Below are positions 18,727-26,601 of a stretch of DNA of 64,000 nt, piece after piece. The notes under the pieces are model-generated. The model worked only from the letters and a program-made list of their open reading frames with translations. It did no database searches and was not told where the DNA came from. The position numbers and the translations under genes were made by a program. The stretch lies in contig NZ_CP009571.1 in the NCBI RefSeq assembly GCF_000764535.1, positions 930,001 through 994,000 of the forward strand, in the 5' to 3' direction. The number at the start of each line of letters is the position of its first letter. Within the stretch, counting starts at the first letter, position 1. Source of the DNA: Sphingomonas taxi (lineage in GTDB: Bacteria > Pseudomonadota > Alphaproteobacteria > Sphingomonadales > Sphingomonadaceae).

Positions 18727-21700
18727 TCAGCCCACCGAACGAAGCTGCGAGGCGACGCGGTCGAGCGCGACGTCGCTGATGCCGGGAATCGCCTGGATCG
18801 TCTCGACCAATTCCATGTCGAGCAGGAAGTCGCGACCGAGCAGCACCGTCGCCTCGCCCTCCCCGACCGGGATATGCGCACGCACCTCGCCGCGAGCGCC
18901 ACGATGATGCGCGAGCAGCGCCGACAGCGCCTCGAAGGCGGTGACATGCGCCACCCTGGCGGCGATGGTGAAGCGCGCGATCGAGGCGAGCCCCTCGAAC
19001 GGCTGGATGCGCTTCACCGAGACGCGCGGCGTCTCCTCGCCGGGCCGGCGGTCGAGCTCCACGGTGATGAGGCCGCAGCCGCCGCAACGCGCGGCATCCT
19101 CCAGCTCGGCGGCGACCGAATCGTCGAAACAGGTGGCGACGAACTGGCCGCTCGCGTCGGACAAGGTCGCCATCATGTACCGCTTGCCGCGCGCCGAGGT
19201 GCGCCAACGCGCATCCTCGACCAGCACCGCCATCGTCGCGCCGGCGCGGGTGCCGTCCTCGGGGATGTTGAGCTCGGTCAGCGCGACATATTGGCGCGCG
19301 CCATGCATCTTGGCGAGATGCGCGTGGCGGTCGACCGGGTGGGCGGAGAAATAGAAGCCGAACGCCTCCTTCTCCTGCTCCATCGCATCCGCCATCGACC
19401 AGCGCACGCTGGCGGGCAGCTTGATCGCATCGCCGGCGACATCCTCGGCGCCGAACAGGCCGTGCTGGCCGCTGGTCTTGCCCTCGTGGGTGCGGGCGGC
19501 GACGGCGAGGATCGTCTCGGCGACGGCGTGAATGCCGGCGCGGTTGGGATCGAAACAGTCGAACGTGCCGCTGGCGGCGAGCGTTTCGAGCTGGCGCTTG
19601 TTGATGAGGCGCGGATCGACGCGGGTGGCGAGATCGTCGATGCTCTTGAACGGACCGTTGGTGCTGCGCTCGACGACGAGCTTCTCCATCGCCCCCTCGC
19701 CGACCGACTTCAGCGCGGCGAGCGCGTAGCGGACGGCAAGGCCGCCATCCTCGGTCGCCTCGACGTCGAATTCGGCGTCGCTCTTGTTGATGTCGGGGCC
19801 GCAGATCGTCACCCCCAGCCGGCGCATGTCGTCGACGAAGATGCAGAGCTTGTCGGTCTGCGCCATGTCGTAGCACATCGACGCGGCGTAGAATTCCTCC
19901 GGGTGATGCGCCTTCAGCCACGCGGTCTGATAGGCGAGCAGCGCGTAGGCGGCGGCGTGGCTCTTGTTGAAGCCATAGCCGGCGAACTTGTCGATCAAGT
20001 CGAACAATTCGTTCGCCTTGTTCTTGGGTATGCCGTTCACCTTGGCGCAGCCCTCGACGAAGATCGCGCGCTGCGCGTCCATCTCCGCCTTGATCTTCTT
20101 GCCCATTGCGCGGCGCAGCAGATCGGCGCCGCCGAGCGAGAAGCCGGCGAGTATCTGCGCCGCCTGCATCACCTGTTCCTGGTAGACGAAGATGCCGTAG
20201 GTCTCGGACAGGATCGGTTCGAGCAGGTCGTGGGGATAGACGATCGGCTCGGTGCCCTGTTTGCGGCGGCCGAAGCTCGGAATATTGTCCATCGGGCCGG
20301 GGCGGTAGAGCGAGACGAGCGCGATGATGTCGCCGAAATTGGTCGGGCGCACGGCGCTGAGCGTGCGGCGCATGCCTTCCGATTCGAGCTGGAACACACC
20401 GACCGTGTCGCCCTTCTGAAGCAGTTTGTAGACCGCCTCGTCGTCCCATAGCAAAGCGTCGAGATCGACGCTGATGCCGCGCTTGGCGAGCAACTGCACC
20501 GCCTTCTTGAGCACCGACAGGGTCTTGAGGCCGAGGAAGTCGAACTTCACCAGGCCGGCGCCCTCGACGTACTTCATGTCGAACTGGGTGACCGGCATGT
20601 CCGAGCGTGGGTCGCGGTAGAGCGGCACCAGTTGCGCGAGCGGGCGGTCGCCGATCACCACGCCGGCGGCGTGCGTCGACGAGTGGCGCGGCAGGCCCTC
20701 CAGCTTCGTCGCCAGATCGAGCAGGCGGCGGACCTGATTGTCGTTCGAATATTCCTTGGCGAGCTCGGGTACGCCGTTGAGCGCGCGCTTGAGGTCCCAC
20801 GGATCGGTCGGATGGTTGGGGACGAGCTTGGCGAGGCGATCGACCTGGCCGTAGCTCATCTGGAGGACGCGGCCGGTGTCCTTGAGCACCGCGCGCGCCT
20901 TCAGCTTACCGAAGGTGATGATCTGCGCGACCTGATCGCGCCCATATTTCTCCTGCACGTAGCGGATGACCTCGCCACGCCGCGTTTCGCAGAAGTCGAT
21001 GTCGAAGTCGGGCATCGAGACGCGTTCCGGGTTGAGGAAGCGTTCGAACAGCAGGCCGAGCTTCATCGGATCGAGATCGGTGATCGTCAGCGCCCAGGCG
21101 ACGACCGAGCCGGCGCCCGAGCCGCGCCCCGGCCCCACCGGAATGTCGTGATCCTTCGCCCATTTGATGAAGTCGCCGACGATCAGGAAATAGCCGGGGA
21201 AACCCATCTGGACGATGACGTCGACCTCGAACGCGAGCCGCTTGCGATACACGTCGCGCCAGTCGGGGTCGTCGGCGGGCTGGGTGCCGAGTGCCTCGAT
21301 CCGGTCGAGCCTCTTTTCCAGCCCCGCCGCCGCCTCGGCGCGCAGCATCGCCGCCTCGCCCTCGCGATCGCCGGCGAGGCTGGGCAGGATCGGCTTGCGA
21401 TAGGGCGCCATCACCGCGCAGCGCTGCGCGACGACCAAGGTGTTGTCGATCGCCTCGGGCAAGTCGGAGAAGAGTTCGCGCATCGTCTCGGCGGGCTTGA
21501 GCCATGCGTCGGGGCAGGAGCGGATGCGGTCCTCGCTCTCGACATAGGTCGAGTGCGCGATGCACAGCATCGCATCGTGCGCGTCGAGAAAGGCGCTGTC
21601 GGAGAAGCAGCAGGGATTGGTCGCGACCAGCGGCAGGTTGCGATCATAAGCGAAGTCGACCAGCGCCTGTTCGGCGGTCTCCTCGATCACGTCGCTGCGG

Positions 21701-22227
21701 CGGGCCAGTTCGATATAGAGGCGGTCGGGGAACAGCGCCTGCAACCGGTCGAGATAGGCGGCGGCGCGATCCGGCTGGTCCTCGTGGATCAATCGCGCCA
21801 GCGCGCCCTCGCCGCCCGCGGTCAGCGCGATCAGGCCGTCGGTGCGCCCCTCCAGCGCGGCGAAATCGACATGCGCGGGCAGTTCGATCGGCCGTTCGAG
21901 ATGCGCGAGACTGACCAGCGCGCACAGATTGTCATAGCCCGTCGCATCCTGCGCATAGAGGGCGATCCAGTCGAGCGGGACGGCGACGCCGTCGGGCATG
22001 CCGGGCCGCGCGACGCACAGCATCGTGCCGATCACCGGCTGGACGCCGTCCTTCTTGGCGGCATCGGAAAAGGCCATCGCCGCATAGAGGCCGTTGCGAT
22101 CGGTCAGGCCGGCGGCGGGGAAACGCATCGCCTTTGCCTGTTTGGCGATCGCCTTGGGCTCGATCGCCCCGTCGAGCATCGTGTAGGACGAGAAAATGCG
22201 GAGCGGTACGAAACCGGAATGAGCCAT
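18727..22227 (-). CDS. dnaE: DNA polymerase III subunit alpha
   Basis: Replicative DNA polymerase of 1166 residues. An N-terminal PHP domain is followed by the C-family polymerase core with PGRGSGAGSVVAWAL and the catalytic MPDFDIDFCETRRG, then the finger domain, a helix-hairpin-helix region and an OB fold. In the PHP domain the two histidines of the usual HxxxH pattern near the N-terminus are replaced (PLRIF), so it cannot be an active metal-dependent proofreader; proofreading presumably relies on a separate DnaQ subunit. The ATG at 22227 is the only sensible start. moaB follows directly. Confidence 0.97.
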   Translation of the reverse strand: MAHSGFVPLRIFSSYTMLDGAIEPKAIAKQAKAMRFPAAGLTDRNGLYAAMAFSDAAKKDGVQPVIGTMLCVARPGMPDGVAVPLDWIALYAQDATGYDNLCALVSLAHLERPIELPAHVDFAALEGRTDGLIALTAGGEGALARLIHEDQPDRAAAYLDRLQALFPDRLYIELARRSDVIEETAEQALVDFAYDRNLPLVATNPCCFSDSAFLDAHDAMLCIAHSTYVESEDRIRSCPDAWLKPAETMRELFSDLPEAIDNTLVVAQRCAVMAPYRKPILPSLAGDREGEAAMLRAEAAAGLEKRLDRIEALGTQPADDPDWRDVYRKRLAFEVDVIVQMGFPGYFLIVGDFIKWAKDHDIPVGPGRGSGAGSVVAWALTITDLDPMKLGLLFERFLNPERVSMPDFDIDFCETRRGEVIRYVQEKYGRDQVAQIITFGKLKARAVLKDTGRVLQMSYGQVDRLAKLVPNHPTDPWDLKRALNGVPELAKEYSNDNQVRRLLDLATKLEGLPRHSSTHAAGVVIGDRPLAQLVPLYRDPRSDMPVTQFDMKYVEGAGLVKFDFLGLKTLSVLKKAVQLLAKRGISVDLDALLWDDEAVYKLLQKGDTVGVFQLESEGMRRTLSAVRPTNFGDIIALVSLYRPGPMDNIPSFGRRKQGTEPIVYPHDLLEPILSETYGIFVYQEQVMQAAQILAGFSLGGADLLRRAMGKKIKAEMDAQRAIFVEGCAKVNGIPKNKANELFDLIDKFAGYGFNKSHAAAYALLAYQTAWLKAHHPEEFYAASMCYDMAQTDKLCIFVDDMRRLGVTICGPDINKSDAEFDVEATEDGGLAVRYALAALKSVGEGAMEKLVVERSTNGPFKSIDDLATRVDPRLINKRQLETLAASGTFDCFDPNRAGIHAVAETILAVAARTHEGKTSGQHGLFGAEDVAGDAIKLPASVRWSMADAMEQEKEAFGFYFSAHPVDRHAHLAKMHGARQYVALTELNIPEDGTRAGATMAVLVEDARWRTSARGKRYMMATLSDASGQFVATCFDDSVAAELEDAARCGGCGLITVELDRRPGEETPRVSVKRIQPFEGLASIARFTIAARVAHVTAFEALSALLAHHRGARGEVRAHIPVGEGEATVLLGRDFLLDMELVETIQAIPGISDVALDRVASQLRSVG

Positions 22228-22292
22228 TGCGGAGACTTAGCCGCTCAACCCCGATTCGAACAGGGCGGGCCAAGGAACCTGCGGTGGATAAC

Positions 22293-22320
22293 TCCGTTAC
22301 GCGGGCATAACGGAGGAGGT
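22293..22320 (+). promoter_or_regulatory. Hairpin overlapping the hdeD-like ribosome binding site
   Basis: TCCGTTA (22293-22299) pairs with TAACGGA (22308-22314) around an 8-base loop, and the 3' arm runs directly into the Shine-Dalgarno GGAGGAGGT (22312-22320). The stem could hide part of the ribosome site. No regulator is evident. Confidence 0.4.
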
Positions 22321-22327
22321 TACGTCA

Positions 22328-22906
22328 ATGTCGGACACTGTATTCACCGATCCGCTCGCGCCGCGTGCCGCCGGTGCCGGCTGGGGCTGGATCCTCGCTT
22401 ATGGCGTGCTGTCGATCGTGCTCGGCGTGCTCGCCTTCCTCAATCCCTTCGCCGCGACCTATGCGGCGACGCTGGTGATCGGTGCGTTCTTGATCGCCGC
22501 CGGGCTGGTGTCGATCGCGGCCGGATTTGCCGGCAGGGATCACGAAGGGCGCGGCTATGCGATCGGCTTCGGCGTGCTGTCGCTGGTCATCGGGCTGCTG
22601 ATGGCGTTCGCACCGGCGACCGCGGCGATCTCGCTGACCTTGCTGGTCGCGATCTGGCTCGGCATTCGCGGGGCGCTCGAGATCGGGCTCGGCGCGCGGT
22701 TCAAGCGCGGGCGCGCGCTGATGATCGTGCTCGGCGTGGTCAACATCCTGCTCGCGATCTACGTGCTCGCGACCCTGCCCTGGTCGGCACTGACGCTGCC
22801 GGGCTTCATCCTCGGGATCAGCTTCCTGCTCGGCGGCGTCGCCTCGGTGGCGGCGGCGCTGAACCACAAGACGGGCGCGAAGCCCTTCGCCGCACCGGAG
22901 GTGTGA
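22328..22906 (+). CDS. HdeD-family membrane protein (DUF308)
   Basis: 192 residues with six membrane helices arranged as repeated pairs (GVLSIVLGVLAFLNPFAA, then GFGVLSLVIGLLMAFAPA), the internal-repeat pattern of HdeD/DUF308 proteins. E. coli HdeD is linked to acid resistance; the role here is not known. A very strong Shine-Dalgarno precedes the ATG, partly covered by a hairpin. Monocistronic, with a perfect hairpin after it. Confidence 0.88.
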   Translation: MSDTVFTDPLAPRAAGAGWGWILAYGVLSIVLGVLAFLNPFAATYAATLVIGAFLIAAGLVSIAAGFAGRDHEGRGYAIGFGVLSLVIGLLMAFAPATAAISLTLLVAIWLGIRGALEIGLGARFKRGRALMIVLGVVNILLAIYVLATLPWSALTLPGFILGISFLLGGVASVAAALNHKTGAKPFAAPEV

Positions 22907-22925
22907 GCGGCCCCCTCGCGCAAAA

Positions 22926-22955
22926 CCAGTACCCCGGCGGAGGCCGGGGTACTGG
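22926..22955. terminator. Bidirectional hairpin between hdeD-like gene and gpx
   Basis: A perfect 13-base inverted repeat (CCAGTACCCCGGC, loop GGAG) lies 20 bases after the hdeD-like stop and 12 bases after the convergent glutathione peroxidase stop. No clear U-run follows on either side, so it may act as a mRNA end-protecting hairpin or as a repeat of the CCCCGG family. Confidence 0.5.
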
Positions 22956-22967
22956 AAGTTGCAAGCG

Positions 22968-23447
22968 TTACAGCAGCGCCTCGATATCGGCGGCGATCTC
23001 CTCGGGCTTGGTCGTCGGCGCGTAGCGATGGACCACCCTGCCCTCGCGGTTCACCAGAAACTTGGTGAAATTCCACTTGATCGCCTTCGAGCCGAGCAGG
23101 CCCGGCGCCTCGGTCTTCAACCGCGAGAACAACGGATCGGCCCCTGCCCCGTTGACCTCGACCTTGCCGAAGACCGGGAAAGTCACGTCATAGGTCAGTG
23201 AACAGAAATTGGCGATCTCGGCGGCGTCGCCGGGCTCCTGCGCGCCGAACTGATTGCACGGGAAGCCGAGCACCTCGAAGCCGCGCTCGGCAAAGCGGCG
23301 ATGCAGCGCCTCCAGCCCCTCATATTGCGGGGTGAAGCCGCATTTCGACGCGGTGTTGACGATCAGCAGTACCTGCCCCGCCCAGCGATCGAGCGGGATC
23401 GGCGCGCCGTCGGCGCCGGTGACGGTGAAATCAGTGATCGCGGTCAT
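22968..23447 (-). CDS. gpx: Glutathione peroxidase family protein (thiol type)
   Basis: 159 residues. It reduces peroxides using thioredoxin or glutathione. The active-site block VNTASKCGFTPQYEGLE has Cys in place of selenocysteine. The Gln (FPCNQFGAQEPG), Trp and Asn (KWNFTKFLV) of the catalytic tetrad are present. The ATG at 23447 overlaps the stop of the GNAT gene by 4 bases, so lolF-lolD-GNAT-gpx form one operon. Confidence 0.93.
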   Translation of the reverse strand: MTAITDFTVTGADGAPIPLDRWAGQVLLIVNTASKCGFTPQYEGLEALHRRFAERGFEVLGFPCNQFGAQEPGDAAEIANFCSLTYDVTFPVFGKVEVNGAGADPLFSRLKTEAPGLLGSKAIKWNFTKFLVNREGRVVHRYAPTTKPEEIAADIEALL

Positions 23448-24037
23448 GCGTGCCTCGCGAGCAGGAAGAGGAGGTTCTGCTTCACCCCCGGCCATTCGCG
23501 GTCGAGGATCGAATAGACGACACTGTCGCGCAGCCGGCCGTCCGCCATCTGCTGGTGACCGCGCAGCACACCGTCCTGCTTCGCGCCGAGCCGCTCGATC
23601 GCCGCCTGGCTGCGCTTGTTGAGCGAATCGGTACGGATCTGCACGCACTGGCAGTCCAGCGCCTCGAAGGCGTGGGTGAGCAGCATGAGCTTGGCCTCGG
23701 TGTTGACGCCGGTACGCTGCACCGCCTTGGCGTAGAAGGTGCCGCCCAGTTCGAGCCGGCGATGCGCCGGCGCCATGCGCATATAGCGGGTGGTGCCGAC
23801 CACCTGCCCTGCCGGATCGCAGACCGCGAACAGGCGGGCACGGCCGAACGCCTGCTGCTCGAACGCCGCGTCGAGCCACCGGTCCGCATCCTTGAGCTGC
23901 GAGACGTTGGCGTAGAAAGTGTCCCACAGATCGTCCGCCGCGGCGACCGCGACCAGCGCGTCCCGGTCGGCGCGCTCCAGGGGCCGCAGCGTGACGTGAC
24001 GGCCGACGAGCGTCGGCGTCTCGGCCCACGCGGTCAC
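23444..24037 (-). CDS. GNAT-family acetyltransferase (RimJ/RimL type)
   Basis: 197 residues with the N-terminal strand [15 protein letters not shown], the acetyl-CoA region around [14 protein letters not shown] and the [20 protein letters not shown] motif typical of RimJ/RimL-like N-acetyltransferases. The substrate is unknown. The GTG start overlaps the lolD stop (GTGA) and its stop overlaps gpx. Confidence 0.88.
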   Translation of the reverse strand: MTAWAETPTLVGRHVTLRPLERADRDALVAVAAADDLWDTFYANVSQLKDADRWLDAAFEQQAFGRARLFAVCDPAGQVVGTTRYMRMAPAHRRLELGGTFYAKAVQRTGVNTEAKLMLLTHAFEALDCQCVQIRTDSLNKRSQAAIERLGAKQDGVLRGHQQMADGRLRDSVVYSILDREWPGVKQNLLFLLARHA

Positions 24038-24705
24038 GTCAGCACGCCTTCGTGCAGGCGGACGACGCGATCCATCTTCTGCGCCAGCCGCTCGTTATGC
24101 GTCGCGATCAACGCCGCCGAGCCCTCGCCGCGCACCAGCCGCAGGAACTCGGCAAGCACCACGTCGGCGGTATGTTCGTCGAGATTGCCGGTCGGTTCGT
24201 CGGCGAGCACCAGCGCCGGCCGGTTGGCCAGCGCGCGCGCCACCGCGACGCGCTGCTGCTCGCCGCCGGAGAGCTGGCTCGGCCGGTGCGTCAGCCGGTG
24301 GCCGAGGCCGAGCGCCGTCAGCAGCGACACCGCGCGATCGTCGGCGGGCTTGCGCTCGGCACCGTGGACGAGCTGCGGCAGCACGACATTCTCGGTCGCG
24401 TTGAAGTCGGGCAGCAGATGGTGGAACTGGTAGACGAAGCCGAGCCGGTCGCGGCGCATGATCGTGCGGCCATGCGCGTCGAGCTTCGCGGCTTCCTCGC
24501 CGCCGATCATGATCGAGCCCTGAAAGCCACCCTCGAGCAGGCCGACTGCCTGTAGCAGCGTCGACTTGCCCGAACCCGACGGGCCGACCAGCGCGACGAT
24601 CTCGCCCGGCGCGACGGAGAGGTCGACGCCGCGCAGGACGTGGATCGTCTCCTCGCCCTGACGGAAGCTGCGGGTCAGGCCGGTGGTGCGGAGGACGTCA
24701 TTCAT
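24034..24705 (-). CDS. lolD: Lipoprotein-releasing ABC transporter ATPase LolD
   Basis: ATPase that powers extraction of mature lipoproteins from the inner membrane to LolA. 223 residues with Walker [10 protein letters not shown] (near residue 41), the signature [15 protein letters not shown] and Walker [13 protein letters not shown]. The start overlaps the permease gene by 8 bases, which fixes the pairing. Confidence 0.95.
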   Translation of the reverse strand: MNDVLRTTGLTRSFRQGEETIHVLRGVDLSVAPGEIVALVGPSGSGKSTLLQAVGLLEGGFQGSIMIGGEEAAKLDAHGRTIMRRDRLGFVYQFHHLLPDFNATENVVLPQLVHGAERKPADDRAVSLLTALGLGHRLTHRPSQLSGGEQQRVAVARALANRPALVLADEPTGNLDEHTADVVLAEFLRLVRGEGSAALIATHNERLAQKMDRVVRLHEGVLT

Positions 24706-25942
24706 AGCGCAGCACCTGTACCGGATCGGTGCTCGCCGCCTTCCACGCCGGATAGAGCGTGGCGAGGAAGCTGAACACCAGCGCCATCAGCGCGATGATG
24801 ACGATCTCGACCGGGTCGGGCTTGGAGGGAAGCTCGGTGAGATAGCGGATCGACGGATCCCACAGATTCTGCCCGGTGACGAGCTGGACGAGGTTCACCA
24901 CGGCCTGGCGATAGAAGAGGAAGACGAAGCCGAGCACGAGGCCGGCGAGCGTGCCGAGCGCGCCGATCGTCGTGCCGACGACCATGAAGATGCGCATCAA
25001 TCCGACCCGCGTCGCACCCATCGTCCGCAGGATCGCGATGTCGCGCGTCTTGGCACGGACAAGCATGATCAGCGACGACAGGATGTTGAACACCGCGACG
25101 AGGATGATGATCGACAGCACGGTGAACATCGCGACCCGCTCGACCTCGAGCGCCTGGAACAGCTGCGCGTTCATGCTGCGCCAGTCGGCGATGACCGCGC
25201 CGCCGCGCAGACGGTCGGCGAGCGGCGCGAGGATCGGCGCGACCTTGTCGGGGTCGACGGTCTGCAATTCGATCTGGCTGACGTTGTCGCCGAGCAGCAG
25301 CAGCGTCTGCGCATCCTCGATCGGCATGATGACATAGGCCTTGTCGTAATCGTACAGGCCGATCTCGAAGATGGCGCCGACCGTATAATTGACGATACGC
25401 GGCACGGTGCCGAACGGCGTCGCCTGCCCCTGCGGGTTGAATAGCGAGATCTCGCTGCCGACCTGCGCGCCGAGCGCCTCGGCGAGCCGCGATCCGATCG
25501 CGATCCGGCCGCTGCCCGGCGTGATGCCGGCGAGCGTGCCCATCACGAGCTTGTCGCCGATCACCGGCTTGACGTCGGCGAGGCGGACGCCGCGGACCAG
25601 CACCCCTTCGGCGCGGCCGTTATAGGTCGCGGCGAGCGGCTGTTCGACCATCGGCGTGGCGGAGGTGACGCCGGGCGTCTTGCGCGCCTCGGCGACGATC
25701 TCGCGCCAGTCGGGCAGACGGCCGCCGACGCCCTGGATCACGGCATGGCCGTTGAGCCCGACGATCTTGTCGAACAGCTCGGCACGGAAGCCGTTCATCA
25801 CGCTCATCACGATGACGAGCGCGGCGACGCCGAGCATCACCGCGACGAGGCTGATCGAGGCGACCAGGAAGATGAACGCCTCGCCCTTGCCCGGGAGCAG
25901 GTAGCGCCGGGCGATCATCCGTTCGTAGCGTGAGAGGAGCAT
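24698..25942 (-). CDS. lolF: Lipoprotein-releasing ABC transporter permease (LolC/E, LolF type)
   Basis: 414 residues from the ATG at 25942, with AGAGG upstream. An N-terminal membrane helix follows the conserved [14 protein letters not shown] start ([16 protein letters not shown]), then a large MacB-like periplasmic domain (about 60-270) and three C-terminal helices. Only one permease gene accompanies lolD, the alphaproteobacterial LolDF arrangement in which a single protein replaces LolC and LolE. A TTG or other upstream start is possible but would give an unlikely tail. Confidence 0.92.
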   Translation of the reverse strand: MLLSRYERMIARRYLLPGKGEAFIFLVASISLVAVMLGVAALVIVMSVMNGFRAELFDKIVGLNGHAVIQGVGGRLPDWREIVAEARKTPGVTSATPMVEQPLAATYNGRAEGVLVRGVRLADVKPVIGDKLVMGTLAGITPGSGRIAIGSRLAEALGAQVGSEISLFNPQGQATPFGTVPRIVNYTVGAIFEIGLYDYDKAYVIMPIEDAQTLLLLGDNVSQIELQTVDPDKVAPILAPLADRLRGGAVIADWRSMNAQLFQALEVERVAMFTVLSIIILVAVFNILSSLIMLVRAKTRDIAILRTMGATRVGLMRIFMVVGTTIGALGTLAGLVLGFVFLFYRQAVVNLVQLVTGQNLWDPSIRYLTELPSKPDPVEIVIIALMALVFSFLATLYPAWKAASTDPVQVLRYE

Positions 25943-26056
25943 GGCCGGACCTCTAGGTGACGTGCGAGTCACAAGCAACAAATGTTGCGGATTCGACACA
26001 GGTTTCGGTCAATCGATTCCGCCGCTCCACATAGCCGGTGACAAAGCCGGCAGTGC

Positions 26057-26222
26057 TGCCTAGCAAAGACTTACTGAGACACAGGCAACGGCCGTGGTTC
26101 GGGGAAGAGCGGAACGACAGCGCAGCGAAATAACGCGCGATTGTCGGAAAGCGACCTAAGGGGGCTGACGGGTTTTCTCGTCACGCAGGCGCCCGGATCG
26201 GCAACGGTCCGGGCGTTTGCTT
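26057..26222 (+). ncRNA. Candidate structured small RNA
   Basis: In the 660-base gap between lolF and the TonB receptor there is no convincing protein gene. The first part can fold as a row of hairpins on the plus strand: TGCCT/AGGCA (26057-26087), CGACAGCGC with GCGC...TGTCG (26115-26146), TGACGGG/CTCGTCA with loop TTTT (26166-26183), and a terminator (26190-26222). This suggests a terminated small RNA of about 150-200 bases. It does not match the parts of 6S, tmRNA, SRP or RNase P RNA that I know. No clear promoter was found. Confidence 0.4.
26190..26222 (+). terminator. Intrinsic terminator of the candidate small RNA
   Basis: A perfect 8-base stem CGCCCGGA (26190-26197) / TCCGGGCG (26208-26215) is followed by TTTGCTT. 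It faces away from lolF and is far from any upstream plus-strand gene, which supports an RNA transcript ending here. Confidence 0.6.
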
Positions 26223-26409
26223 GTCCGCCGCAGATTTAGACCAGAGTAGCCGGGCAGAGGGTGGGAGCTTCCAGGTCGCGCCCCCTGTCCGGCGACCGTC
26301 TTTATTGCCGATCAATCCTGAACCGGGTCATAACGCGGACCGAAGTATCTGCGACTCCGAACCGTTTGGCACGCACAATGCGGGCGTGGCGTCATCCCTC
26401 CCCCGCTCC

Positions 26410-26512
26410 ATCATCCCGGCGAAAGTCGGGACCCATGGATGCGACGGCGACAACGGTATGCGCTGCCTTTGACATCACCGAAACCATGGGCCCCGGCCTT
26501 CGCCGGGGTGAC
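26410..26512. repeat. Inverted pair of intergenic palindromic repeats
   Basis: A unit starting near ATCATCCCGGCGAAAGTCGG (26410) is mirrored by an inverted copy ending GGGGTGAC at 26512. The two 28-base units are nearly identical and each forms a hairpin. Same family as the pairs at 18047 and 35864. It lies after the candidate RNA and downstream of the TonB receptor stop; the rest of this gap holds nothing I can identify. Confidence 0.65.
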
Positions 26513-26601
26513 GAAACTGTGGGTAGCTCAGGCGGTTGGCAGACCGGCCGAACGTGTCGCGACATTGTCCGATCCCCGCCCTTCCTGAACGTATCGAACG
26601 C

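Noticed and set aside
18172..20451. A 759-codon plus-strand frame opposite dnaE and moaB
   Set aside because: Antisense shadow of dnaE with no domain or ribosome site; long open antisense frames are common at this GC content.
22283..22291. A second DnaA-box-like sequence (GGTGGATAA) near the hdeD-like gene
   Set aside because: One mismatch at a key position and no partner boxes nearby; expected by chance.
26057..26222. Assignment of the structured RNA as 6S, tmRNA or SRP RNA
   Set aside because: The hairpins lie in a row without the closing stem of 6S, and none of the conserved words of tmRNA or SRP RNA is present, so I left the family open.
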